The position numbers were made by a program, and so were the translations under genes. Positions 1-9,192 of a stretch of 13,181 bases of DNA are shown here, piece by piece (the stretch's first letter is position 1; each line of letters begins with the position of its first letter). The DNA lies in the NCBI GenBank assembly GCA_014904985.1, contig MU129268.1, forward strand, positions 21,396 through 34,576, read 5' to 3'. A model generated the notes under the pieces. It did no database searches. It was not told where the DNA came from and saw nothing but the letters and a program-made list of their open reading frames with translations. The stretch comes from Hydnum rufescens UP504. Lineage: Eukaryota > Basidiomycota > Agaricomycetes > Cantharellales > Hydnaceae.

Positions 1-1711
1 TGTGCAACCGGATCATTCCGCTAGAATACTACATATATCATCATAGATGGATCAAGATGGTGCGCGCAAAAATAAAAAGAAAAACGCGTCAGTATCTCAT
101 CGGATGCGAAAAGAGAACGACGTACGTTAGGGGCAATGACTTCCTTCCATCGTTCACTATTGCCAGTGAGGTGGGGAATTTCCAAAGGAGGGTGTTTGGT
201 CAATCTGCCTGACAAGCCGCCCGAATCGATGATGAAGGACGCGATCGAGCCAGGCCTCGTTGCAATTCAACGTCAACTAGAAATTAACACAAACTTTTGA
301 TACCCGTGGTCTTCGCGGAGATGAAAAAAAAATGCTCACAAGGAAGTAACGAACAATTTTTAGGATGCAGGAAGCCAGGTGGAACTCTGCCAGGACTCTG
401 CCGACAAGGGACAAGGTGGACAAAGCCCGTTTGGAACAAAGATAGTGTTAATGAATGCTGTATACGTCCCGCCAAGAAGGGTAATGGGTTATTCCACATA
501 GTGGTGACTTCTCATGAGCTCAAGAGTGATCTTCTTTCAAACTGTATTATATAAGATTCAGAAGGAAGGCATCAAATGAGTTGAACTCCGGATTGTAAAA
601 TTGGGACAAACCCGACGGTAAACAAATGGATGCTTCAAGAAGTACGTAATTGTCTCGTGACAGAGTTCACGGTAAAGTAGCTCCCTAAGAGGGGGCAGTT
701 GAAGCTGCCACTGAGCTTGCTGCTAATTCAAACTTCACCAGTGCAAATGCACATGCACATAAAGCGTAAGAGAGCCATGGTGCAGATATTGCAACAAAAT
801 TTCCAAAGGGTATGGATGACATTAGCATCCCCATGCTCTTGAGCCCCGAAGCAACTTCAGAAGACATGCGGCTGTTTTTTAATGGAATCTCCTCTTAGTA
901 GACCATGAGACAACACAACCCTCAGTCCAATTCCCAGGGTCCCAATACACCATATGTACCCATAGAGAAGTGTCAGATTCTCACAATACCGTACTCGATT
1001 GTGGCTTTCATCCGAGGCCAGTTCTATACTGCCCTGGATCGAATTTCCACAGATGGGGCAGAATCACATTTTCCATCGGTTGCTCGAGTAGAGAAAGAGC
1101 GTAGCCAGCCACAGTCTATCAACCCGGTAACTGCAAGCCTTGTATAATATTACGGCGACCACTCTTGCCGCTTGAAGCCCATGGCAACGTATCAGCGCAA
1201 AGCAGAATCAGAATTTGAATAGAAGGCCACACGAAGAAAGAAAATAACGAATATACTGAGATCTAATGACCACACCTTATTTACTGTCACATATCTGAAA
1301 AACAGCCAGAAATAAAGACAGCGTACAGCCCGATTGGGCCATAAAGGCCCACGGAATAAACATCAATGACAGTGGCTTACGACTGACCTACCCGTTTTCA
1401 TTGAAAGAATAACGTATAACGAATTAACATAGTAATACTGGACAAAATTAATACAGATGGACACCTCAAGCGCCAAGGGACTTACTCCTGCGTGCCGCAA
1501 ATTAAATTTCCCGCCTCGTCGCTAATCTCTCTTTTTTCTGGGGGAGGACCAAGCCTATTTCGTGTCGACCGGTAATTTGGTCACATTTAATGGTTCTGGC
1601 CCTAATCGAGCACGTCAGGCCTCATCGCATCCTCACGAGGTATTTTGTTCCCCTCCTCGCCCTCGTACACTAAAAAGCCCCCCTCCCCCCACATTAAATA
1701 TGTACACATAG
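1..1711. other. Region without a recognisable gene
   Basis: No protein family, RNA gene or repeat could be recognised here. The longest ATG-started open frame (905-1147, + strand, 80 codons) shows no known motif and no splice context. A second stretch, 689-898 on the + strand, reads like decayed coding sequence (Ala/Asn-rich, then a segment with ADIATKFPKGMDDISIPML) but has a TAA at 767-769 and a TAG at 896-898; it may be a fragment of an older gene or chance. The last 60 bases before 1712 are pyrimidine-rich (C and T runs around 1642-1692) and end in ATAG, which fits the end of an intron. Confidence 0.6.
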
Positions 1712-2426
1712 GCCGTGCAATATGGCGACGAAGTTTTCATCCCCGACCTTGGGGCCGACAAAGTGTGGCGCCTTCAGAAAGATGACGGAAAGTGGACTGT
1801 GAAGGGATTCATTCAGCAGCCTCTGGGATCTGGTCCTCGTCACATAGTCCCACTCAGTAAGTGTGCCCATGCAAAAATTACGGGTCCTCAGCCCGACACT
1901 GGCGATCGTTGCCTTACTTTTTCTTCTTGACAGAGGGCAAATTGTACACTATTCACGAAATGGGCAACACCGTGACCGAACAAGTGATCCCACCCCTCGA
2001 CGACACAGAGCCTCAAGAGCTCCTCGCAAACATTCTACTCTCCCACCAACCGTCCCTCCCGGCAGTCTCTACAATGCAGCAGAACTCTTCGTCTCCCCAC
2101 CCTCGATCCATTACCCAACGCCCTACCTCTATGCGTCCAATCGCAACGTCTCGCCTCTCCCCGCGCAGACTGACCCGCTCGGGGACACCATCGCCATCTT
2201 CGCACTCGAACCCAAGCTGCATCTCGTCAGACACGTCCACACAGGCTTGCAGCAGCTCCGCGGCGTGAGCCTCGGAGGCGAGCATGGCCAGTACGTCGCC
2301 ACGGCGGGACTTGCAGGTGGAGGCATCGCAGTGTTTGAGCGCGTGGATGGGGGTGCGGATCTCAAAGTCCTGGCGCGCTATGATGGAGTGGGCTCGGAGA
2401 AAGTCTCTAGCTTTGTATGGACCTAG
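1712..2426 (+). pseudogene. 5'-truncated, frameshifted lactonase-type beta-propeller gene (6-phosphogluconolactonase / carboxy-cis,cis-muconate cyclase family)
   Basis: This is the C-terminal half of a seven-bladed beta-propeller of the fungal lactonase family, soluble enzymes that open or form lactones (6-phosphogluconolactone or muconolactone type substrates). The first exon, 1712-1856, encodes VFIPDLGADKVWRL, the family's strand around the conserved PDLGxDxVxR motif, then SGPRHIV. A 77-nt intron (1857-1933, GTAAGT to CAG) joins in frame to GKLYTIHEMGNTVTEQ. Near 2034 one base is missing: the frame changes and continues as AAELFV, TPYLYASNRN, GDTIAIF, TGLQQLRG, GGGIAVFERVDGG and the family-typical ending SSFVWT before TAG. 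About 210 residues remain of a usual 370-400; the N-terminal blades were not found upstream. The segment starts at an exon edge (TAG acceptor at 1709-1711), so the loss lies within or beyond an intron. The exact substrate cannot be told. A sequencing error at 2034 is possible, but the missing 5' half is not explained that way. Confidence 0.8.
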
Positions 2427-2600
2427 ACCAGAGGTTACGATAGTAAGAACCCTCGAACCCGAATTGTTACAATTTGACTGAATGAATTCTTTACGCGTCG
2501 GCCGTCCGGCAGTCTTCTCGCCAGAAGGCACACCTTCAGCGAGTCTGGCGAGCATGCATTCTTGTATTAATGCATATTACCTCCTCGCTCAGGGCTTCTC
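2427..2600. other. Short spacer between two gene remnants
   Basis: This spacer separates the lactonase stop codon from the first trace of the proteasome gene copy. It contains no convincing coding signal; GC-rich, partly self-complementary stretches occur around 2500-2550. It presumably holds the 3' flank of the lactonase remnant. Confidence 0.4.
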
Positions 2601-3460
2601 TACCAGAGTATGCACCACGATCCTATAGGTGAATTTCTCCCAAATTACAATTGATTCGTGAACCCCTAGTCGAGTATGCCATGGAGGCAATTTCACCTGC
2701 GGGAGCCATAACGGGTGTCCTGGAAAAGGACGGCATCGTTCTGGGAGTAGAAAAGAAAGTTACTGGGGAATTGTTGGATCTTTCCATTGCCAAAGAAGGT
2801 GGATATGGCAGTAGCGGAGTAGGCCAAGCGCTTTTTCCTCGTTTATCCAGGTCCACTGAAACCCCCGTTCTCTGTCCAGTGACGTTGTGGCCGGTGTGGC
2901 AGGTCTTACTGCAGATGCCAACTCTCTCATCAATTATGCACAACAAGCTGCTCACAGGCATCTTTTCTCTTTTAATGAAGATGTCTCCGTGGAACAGCTT
3001 GCCCAATGGTTGTGCGATTTGAAGCAGGGCTACACTCAATATGGGGGTCAGTCATTCATGCCCACTTCCATACCAATTCCGCCTTCTCACTTTGCTTTGC
3101 ACATCACTTCATCCACCACTAGGTCTTCGTCCATTCGGCTTGTCACTCTTATATGCAGGCTACGATCCACACTACTAATTCCAGCTGCACCCCTTGGATC
3201 TATCAGGGAATTACAGAGGGTGGACAGCGACATGCATCGGCATGAACAATGACACAGCACAATGTCTTAAGCAGGAATGCAAGGATGGCTTGTCCACAGA
3301 AGAAGCTATCACTCTGATGATAAAGATGATGAGCAAGACCATGGATTCCACCACACTCAGCAGTGGGAAATGTATGCACTTTGTTGCCCAAGATATGATA
3401 TCCTTTGTCTAACATTTGCATTATGTTCTTGCTGTTCAGTGGAATTCTTGATTCTCATGC
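2601..3460 (+). pseudogene. Proteasome 20S subunit alpha-4 type (PSMA4 / Pre9 family), decayed copy, part before the LTR insertion
   Basis: The intact protein is a structural alpha-ring subunit of the 20S proteasome. Recognised blocks in order: VEYAMEAIS, KDGIVLGVEKKVTG, LLDLSIAKEGGYG, VAGVAGLTADANSLINYA, DLKQGYTQYGG, LRPFGLSLLYAGYDPHY, SGNYRGWTATCIGMNN, and SKTMDSTTLSSGKLEFLIL. Exons run to 2850, 2880-3046, 3123-3371 and from 3440. Introns 3047-3122 (GTCAGT...TAG) and 3372-3439 (GTATGC, CTAAC branch site, CAG) look normal; the one at 2851-2879 keeps GT...CAG and the frame but is only 29 nt, so it has been shortened. A TAA at 3176-3178 stops the frame straight after DPHY, where the family continues with FQL. 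The first exon is nearly gone: only a trace around 2605-2628 may encode the TTI segment, so no start codon is called. Retained introns show the copy arose at DNA level, not by retroposition. A functional copy must exist elsewhere, since the subunit is normally essential or strongly beneficial. Confidence 0.88.
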
Positions 3461-5013
3461 TGTTGGAGGGAAAAATCCCTACCACATAGAGTTCCTTTTC
3501 AGCGTCAAATTTTCCGATGAATGAATTAAAAATGTACCAATATGTCGTTCCAATAACAAGCCTTTTGTCTGTTCATGGATGACCATGAATTCCATATGCC
3601 TGAGAAGATGTAAATGGAATGCTCATTTCCTTTGTACACAAGTCAATCTCCCGGGGTCTTCAACAGGCCACAGGGACTGTATTCATTTATGCCTTACCAT
3701 AAGCCATGATATGGTGGTCCTGGCAATTCAACTTGCCCTTCTGTATATTGTCTTGAATTCTCCTTCAATCTGCTCATACGGATCTTGTTGCCTTAAGGGC
3801 GACTCTAACGAATGGTGATTATGTAATACGATGGATTACACACCCGGGCCTTCATTCCTACTCACAGATACGTTTACATAATCAAATAGGGGCAAATGCA
3901 GCACTCTTAAGGAGTATTTCTCGAATTTCTCCATCAGTTTTGATCGGATCGGCTCGGAAAAGTAGCTTCTGGAAAGATATGATTCACACCTATCCAACGA
4001 TACCAAGCACGAGTCGATCCGATTAAAATTTCATGTTCTAGAATGATTTTACTATGGAATCCATGCTCTTAAGGAGTATTTTCCGCTTTTCGAAGTCAAT
4101 TCATATCTGATCGACTCGCAAATATAGCGCCCTGAAAGCTGTGATCAATACCTATCGAATGATACTGATTACGTGTTCGTCGGATTAAAACTGGAGCTTC
4201 TGGAACAATTTCACCTGCTCATTCATAATTAGGAGGTGTATTTCTCGAATTTCTTCATCAGTTTTGATCGAATTTGCATGAAACGACCACACCTAAAAAG
4301 GTATTGAAAATTCCCATCCAATGGTATGAAGGGCATCGCGAACGAAGAAGAACTCGGTGTTCTACATACGAATTTCCCCCTTGTCTCAGGAGAACATCAT
4401 TCCCCCTTCCAATTTTCAAATATCGAATATTGTCCGGTAGCCTTATATCTGAAGGATAGGACATTTAGGATGACTTATTCCACCATTCCTCAAGGGAATC
4501 TGTCCAAAAGGGAAGGAGAAATAGTCATTTTATGCTCTATCCTATCCCCAGACTTGTAAATTGAATATCTCTGTCAGTTTTGAAGCTTTTGACTTGATTC
4601 CTTTTTCTACATATTTCCCCTATCCCCCTGCTTCCGTCGGATATTGATCTCATAGCTGGGTTGTATATTAAGCGAATTGTGTTGAAAATTCCATTGTCTT
4701 CCCCCTCCCCAGTCTGAAGCACTGAGGTATTGCTGCTGGATTCCTGGGCAAATTCCATCTGAGGACACTGTTCCTACTGCACTTTGTCTAGGGCCACAAT
4801 ATTAGGTACCTTAGAGTGTGGTATTTGTGGCACATTTTCCCCTTTATTCATCTGCTGGGGAACTACTGCTTACAGCAGATTATCTTCCATCCCAAAGACC
4901 TTCCTACATCCAGACCTGAATATTCGAATTATTTTGGTGGCCCCCATTCTTCATTCTCGATTCCATATTGTGGACAGTAGCAGAGATTCCCCCATTTTTT
5001 CTCCTGCCTTACA
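3461..5013 (+). mobile_element. Probable solo LTR of an LTR retrotransposon inserted in the proteasome gene copy
   Basis: The insertion begins TGTTGGAGGG and ends CTCCTGCCTTACA, so it has the TG...CA ends (TGT/ACA) typical of LTRs. ATGC lies directly before it (3457-3460) and directly after it (5014-5017), a candidate 4-bp target duplication. Proteasome alpha-4 coding sequence stands on both sides. The 3' end is confirmed independently: the second copy at 5158-5529 ends at the same motif. No gag, protease, reverse transcriptase or integrase was seen, which fits a solo LTR left by recombination. At 1553 bp it is long for a fungal LTR, so a non-autonomous LTR element or nested insertion remains possible. 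Open frames inside (for example 3579-3818 and 4784-5053) show no known domain. Strand is assigned only by convention, from the direct-repeat copy. Confidence 0.62.
3904..4270. repeat. Three diverged ~163-bp tandem repeats inside the LTR
   Basis: Three units start at about 3904, 4066 and 4229. Each opens with a version of CTTAAGGAGTATTT followed by TCGAATTTCTCCATCAG or a degenerate form, then TTTTGATCG. Units one and two also share, some 80-110 bases further on, a block like CACCTATCCAACGATACC and then a GATTAAAA block. The third unit keeps the opening and a weaker CCATCCAATGGTA block. Spacing is about 162-163 bp. The repeats are diverged, so the array is old. Confidence 0.65.
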
Positions 5014-5110
5014 ATGCTTGCCCAATGTGAAAAAACTGCTTGTGAAGATATAAGCAAGCAGAGATTGATGCATTGTTGGCTAAGCATGGGATTGAGACAT
5101 GGCAAGCTGA
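5014..5110 (+). pseudogene. Proteasome alpha-4 type subunit, C-terminal tail after the LTR insertion
   Basis: Just past the LTR the sequence reads (with a one-base loss around 5053) VKIYKQ and then AEIDALLAKHGIETWQAET. This matches the C-terminal helix region of fungal alpha-4 subunits, which end in a segment like IYxPAEIDALLxKHGI. Placed after the LEFLIL segment at 3440-3456, it restores the family order, so the two parts were one exon before insertion. The linking stretch 5018-5050 carries a TGA-like break and small indels relative to what the family predicts. The true stop codon cannot be fixed; the frame stays open to a TAG at 5168-5170 in the following repeat. Confidence 0.72.
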
Positions 5111-5157
5111 AACAGTGTACATATATTCATTTTATCTTTCCTTCTTGGTGACCCTCA

Positions 5158-5529
5158 GATATTTGATCTCATAGCCAGGTTGTATATTAAGCGAATTGTG
5201 TTGAAAATTCCATTGTCTTCCCCCTCCCCAGTCTGAAGCACTGAGGTATTGCTGCTGGATTCCTGGGCAAATTCCATCTGAGGACATTGCTACTACTACA
5301 CTTTGTCTAAGGCCACAAGACTAGGACCTTGGAGTGTGGGATTTGTGGCATAATTTCCCCTTTATTCATCTGCTTGGGCAACTACTGCTGACAGTGGATT
5401 ATCTTCTATCCTAAAGACCCTCCTACACTCGGACCTGAACATTCGGATTATATTGGTGGCCCCCATTCTTCGTTCTTGATTCAACATCGCAGACTGTGGC
5501 AGAGATCTCCCCTTTTTCTCCTGCTTACA
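5158..5529 (+). mobile_element. Second, 5'-truncated copy of the same LTR
   Basis: From about 5158 to 5529 the sequence repeats 4639-5013 in direct orientation at roughly 85-90% identity by eye. The best block, TTGTATATTAAGCGAATTGT onward to the CTGGGCAAATTCCATCTGAGGACA segment, is nearly identical. Both copies end at a version of CTCCTGCTTACA and are followed by unrelated DNA. The second copy lacks the first 1.18 kb of the element, including the ~163-bp repeats. It was therefore inserted separately and truncated, or the pair arose by local duplication and deletion. No target duplication can be identified because the 5' end is missing. Confidence 0.7.
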
Positions 5530-5796
5530 ACGTTGGCATCGGTACGTTAGGGGGTGGCATGTCTGAGGTCATGGGGCTCTAATTTTTCTTGTTTCAATTT
5601 CCGATTTCTCACCATTCCTTTTCATAATACACAGATTACCATCCTCCTTGAACAAATGAAGCTCGAACTCGCTGGTACTCGATTGGAGATTGCTGCCCTT
5701 TGACATGAAGTTGCCAGACTAGGTAGGGATATGTCTGGGGTGTGGAGCGACATTGGAGAGCTCTGTGACCTCCTTGCTGGTGATGATGTTGAGTAA
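5530..5796 (+). pseudogene. 3' exon of an unrecognised coiled-coil protein, with one TGA
   Basis: A likely intron (5541-5634, GTACGT...CACAG) leads into a frame from 5635 to the TAA at 5794-5796. It encodes a heptad-rich, Leu/Glu/Arg-rich helix (TILLEQMKLELAGTRLEIAA, then after a TGA at 5701-5703, HEVARLGRDM), a short WSDIGELCDLLAG segment and an acidic end. The helix pattern runs straight through the TGA, so it most likely replaces an arginine codon. Only about 54 codons are visible; upstream sequence is the LTR copy. The protein family is not recognised. It could be the end of a host gene disrupted by the LTR or part of another element. Confidence 0.45.
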
Positions 5797-6124
5797 CTAG
5801 TTAGTAACGTGTCTGCATCGTGTTCCGCCTCATGCTTCATGAGGCAAAACCTGGTGGACTTGCACTTCTGGGTTCATCCACTGTGTATCTATGAGCGAAT
5901 GATGGCCATACATCTCTTGGAGTGTTCTCTTATTCTCTCTATGCTCGCATCTTTTTCTTTTGTGATCTCTCATGTTCCACAGTGTTTGCTCCTCATTTTC
6001 AACTGCAATGGATGGTTGTACTATCCTCAGTGCACATTGCAGAGAACCAGTGAAAGTGACAGCTCCAGAATGCCTTCACAGTTAAGTGTTTTGAGATACC
6101 TGTGAGTTCGAAGTCTTGTCTGAT
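5797..6124. other. Spacer upstream of the KDZ transposase
   Basis: No convincing gene. An open frame at 5809-6105 has no start context, motif or splice evidence and is rich in Cys, Leu and Phe, as expected of translated T-rich non-coding DNA. The region should hold the 5' flank, promoter and terminal repeat of the KDZ element, but no TATA box or terminal inverted repeat could be matched with the 3' side. Confidence 0.4.
5827..5845. repeat. Perfect 8-bp inverted repeat with 3-base loop
   Basis: GCCTCATG, then CTT, then CATGAGGC. It lies 31 bases after the stop of the coiled-coil exon. It could be a chance palindrome or part of a 3' flank; no matching copy was seen elsewhere in the window. Confidence 0.5.
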
Positions 6125-6226
6125 ATGTTACCAAGTAGCCATCCAGAACGAGAGCCAGGCCGCTGGTGTTGTATTGGGAACTCAAATTCACTGGAATGGG
6201 AGTCTCTCATCCGAGATACCCAGCAT

Positions 6227-6490
6227 CCAAATGTGCTACATGGTGGGGATCATACAGCCCACATTTCGAACCTGTCCACCTCTACAACACTAGAACCTCC
6301 TTCACATACGTCATCACATCCTCATGTGTCTTTCCACCGCAAGGAGACTGTCCGGCGTCCCTGGTGTCCACAAGTTCAACACGATGGAAACCATATCATA
6401 CACATATCTTCTTCCTCGACCTCGACAGTACCACCTTCAGCAAGTGGCTCCTCAAATCCACATACTTCCCACCACCAGGATCTTCAGGTG
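6227..6490 (+). repeat. Internal ~141-bp duplication in the transposase N-terminal region
   Basis: Two neighbouring segments starting at about 6227 and 6368 encode similar 47-residue stretches: HGGDHTAHISNLSTSTT with PSHTSSHPHVSFH, and HDGNHIIHISSSSTSTV with ASGSSNPHTSHH. The offset is a whole number of codons, so the duplication was made in frame within the disordered N-terminus. Divergence is considerable, so it predates the stop codons. Confidence 0.6.
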
Positions 6491-9137
6491 GCTGCCGCCT
6501 CATTGCGTTCACGGAGCAGGCTGCATTATGAACCACAAACCCAGCCACCTACACTTGCATTGAATATCGTCCCCCATTGTTCTACTCACCCTTCAGCACC
6601 GAAGCGACAAGAACCTGGAGGATCACGAATGACAGTGAACCATCTTGGAAATCTGGCATCTCATATTCCCTCTGATCCTTCGGTCCCTGACTTCGTTCAG
6701 TGACGCATTCCAGTCACTCCAGGCTGACTCTCTGGCTCCTTCAGGGGACCCGACGTCACTGCATCATCCCCTTCCTAGCCGAAAATGCTCACGACGCTCC
6801 AGTGGCATTGATATGACACGGAACTTGAACAACTTGGGTTAGGTGCCTCATTCTTGGAGACCATTGGCGTTCCTGCCACATTTCCAGATCTTCCCATCCC
6901 TCCAAAAACCATACCCACCAATCACATCCGCGAACCCCCTATTATACCAAAAAAACCAAAGCTGCATGAACAACACAGATGACTACGACAGGATGTTAAT
7001 TTTGGTGAGACATGGCTGTATAGGCCAAATGGTGCTTCTAGCATGCATGCCATCCCCCCTGGTGGCCATGTCTGCAGGCCCAGAGAACAATGAATGTTTG
7101 CCTGCTTTTGGGAATGGAGGCATGGCATGCCTCGATTCTGCGTTATCACAACAGGGCGATTCTGCTTCTTGGAGTCCTATCACAACGTTGGATAATGAAG
7201 GACTGAACCAACCATTCGTTAACGAAGTCCCCATATCTATGAAACAATCCAAATCACGCAACTTGACATCGCATGCAACCTTGGCACAGTGGTGGAATGA
7301 TCTCATTCCTCGTCTTATCCCTCCATTTTCAAGACGTGTTGCTGAGACAAATTGGGATTCTCAGATGCCATTCAATGCCCATTTGCTGGCATGCAATGGC
7401 GATAAGGGATGCTATACAAGGACATTGAAGATTACATGCATTCATCTCAAAAGTATGTGCCAATGAATCCTGTCAAACCTGAATGCTTATTGTTCAGTCG
7501 ATTTCCATGTAGGTATTCGCGAAATCCCTTTAACTGTCTGCAACTGCCGCCCAGCAGCGCTCCTTCTTCTCGAACTTGGCCTTTTCCCATCAGCCCCTGT
7601 ATATCCTATGCTCGCAGTTGACCTGGATCTCCTTGACTTTACATCCACAGTCTTCAAAGTAGAGCAACCCAATATACATGGGTAGGCGAGTTCCTTAGAG
7701 AGATTTTTACGGAAACGGGGACATGTTTTGGAAGGTGATGTACAAACTCATCCTGATATTCCAACTAGCTGCCTTTTTTTATGTACAATATCGATAGGAT
7801 ACGCTTCGACGGCATTTCAGGAAAGCGCTGCAATATTACAATATCTTGGTCAGCTCAATGGAAGAAGTTGTGAACAATGCAGTTGTACTGGTAAGGAAGC
7901 AGAACCAGGAGAATGCATATCTCCTCCATCAGGTTCAGTCAGATCATGCGACAAGCACTGTGCCAGCAGTCTCCAGCCGATTGCCTTCGATGCCTCTGTC
8001 ATCTTCAACTCGCCCACAATCCTCCTCACTCAGACCATCATCTTCGCATCACTCATCATCTATCCCTTCATTGTCCTCGTCCCAGCTGCCTTTGCCTACA
8101 TTATCACCTGACAGACAATCGCCTGTTTTGTCACTGCCCAAAGGGCACTTGTCCCAATTCAAAACCTCATTGCCTTCATTGGATGATCTGGCAGCAAATC
8201 CCTATACTTGTTCATATCACACAGACCCAGAAGACCATACGCCGACTGCAAACAACACTTGCCCTAGTATATACCCCCAGTACCACTGCCCAGCATGCTT
8301 CGGGGGAGTCGAATACCCGAAGGATGGCCAGTATGTACTGTTGCGCAACATTTTATGTCATCAAGTCTTTAATACTGACTCTACCAATTTCCAGGCCATG
8401 CATACTTGTTGCTGGTGATGGATGCGCTACCCAACGGTGACAGCAAGATAGATCTGGCGGGCAATATTACCCGCTTGGATCACCTGTACCACGAGACTTA
8501 TTTGTATCCATGTCAGAAACTTCTGCAATGAGCGAATACTACACTGAAACCAAGGCAGCTGCAAAGTCTGCAGCCGACAAGCGCCCCCCCAACATTCGTG
8601 AAAGGGGAATGGCGGTGATTAACGATGTCATCGATTGATGTGAAGACTCTTATCTTGCCGCCAAGGACTACCGCATCAGGGTGTCGAAGGAACATGCAGA
8701 TAAAGGACTCATTGTGCTGGTTTGCCGACATGACCACGTTATTTGGTTTATCAACATGGGTCCTAATGGTGAAAAATGGTACTTCATGCTCATGATGATA
8801 CAAAAACTCCTTGGGGAGCTCCCAGAGTCATTCACTGTAGGGTTCTTTTATGACATTATATGTGCGATGCATCGTGAAATGGAACGTGTATGTAAATTTA
8901 TTTTCTCCCGGGAGTTACATCTCTGACTGATGATTGGGGCAGTGGCAGCTTTTGCCGCAATGTCTTCCACACCTCAAATTTTCCACCCCCATGTTCCACT
9001 CTTATGGCCATCAATGGCCCTGCCAACTATCTTACCACCCCTACAAAAACCCTGAATTTGGCCACACAGATGGTGAGGGATGCGAGAGGGAATGGAATTT
9101 ACTCAACGGGATCATTCCTATGTGTCGCATTTCGGGC

Positions 9138-9192
9138 ATATGTTTATTCCTTCACTACTGCATTGAGTCATACTAAAATGCTTGGCTTACAG
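9138..9192 (+). other. Transposase intron with mutated 5' splice site (AT instead of GT)
   Basis: The family expects a segment like RxSGxHRRLF. The exon before ends RISG at 9137 and the exon after starts FHRCLF at 9193, exactly in frame if 9138-9192 (55 nt, with ACTAAAA and TTACAG near its end) is removed. The donor reads ATATGT where GTATGT, seen at the introns starting at 7453, 8331 and 8888, would fit. A single G-to-A change explains it; unspliced, the frame meets TAA at 9174-9176. Confidence 0.65.

Noticed and set aside
685..867. 60-codon minus-strand open frame with hydrophobic residues
   Set aside because: No start context or motif; the plus strand of the same stretch looks more protein-like but is interrupted by TAA, so neither is called a gene.
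2013..2555. 180-codon open frame on the minus strand
   Set aside because: It is the antisense shadow of the lactonase exon, which has clear family motifs on the plus strand.
3579..3818. 79-codon open frame after the proteasome remnant
   Set aside because: Inside the LTR, Cys/Leu-rich without domain, probably chance.
4784..5053. 89-codon plus-strand open frame
   Set aside because: It lies in the LTR, has no known motif, and the second LTR copy carries stops in the matching stretch.
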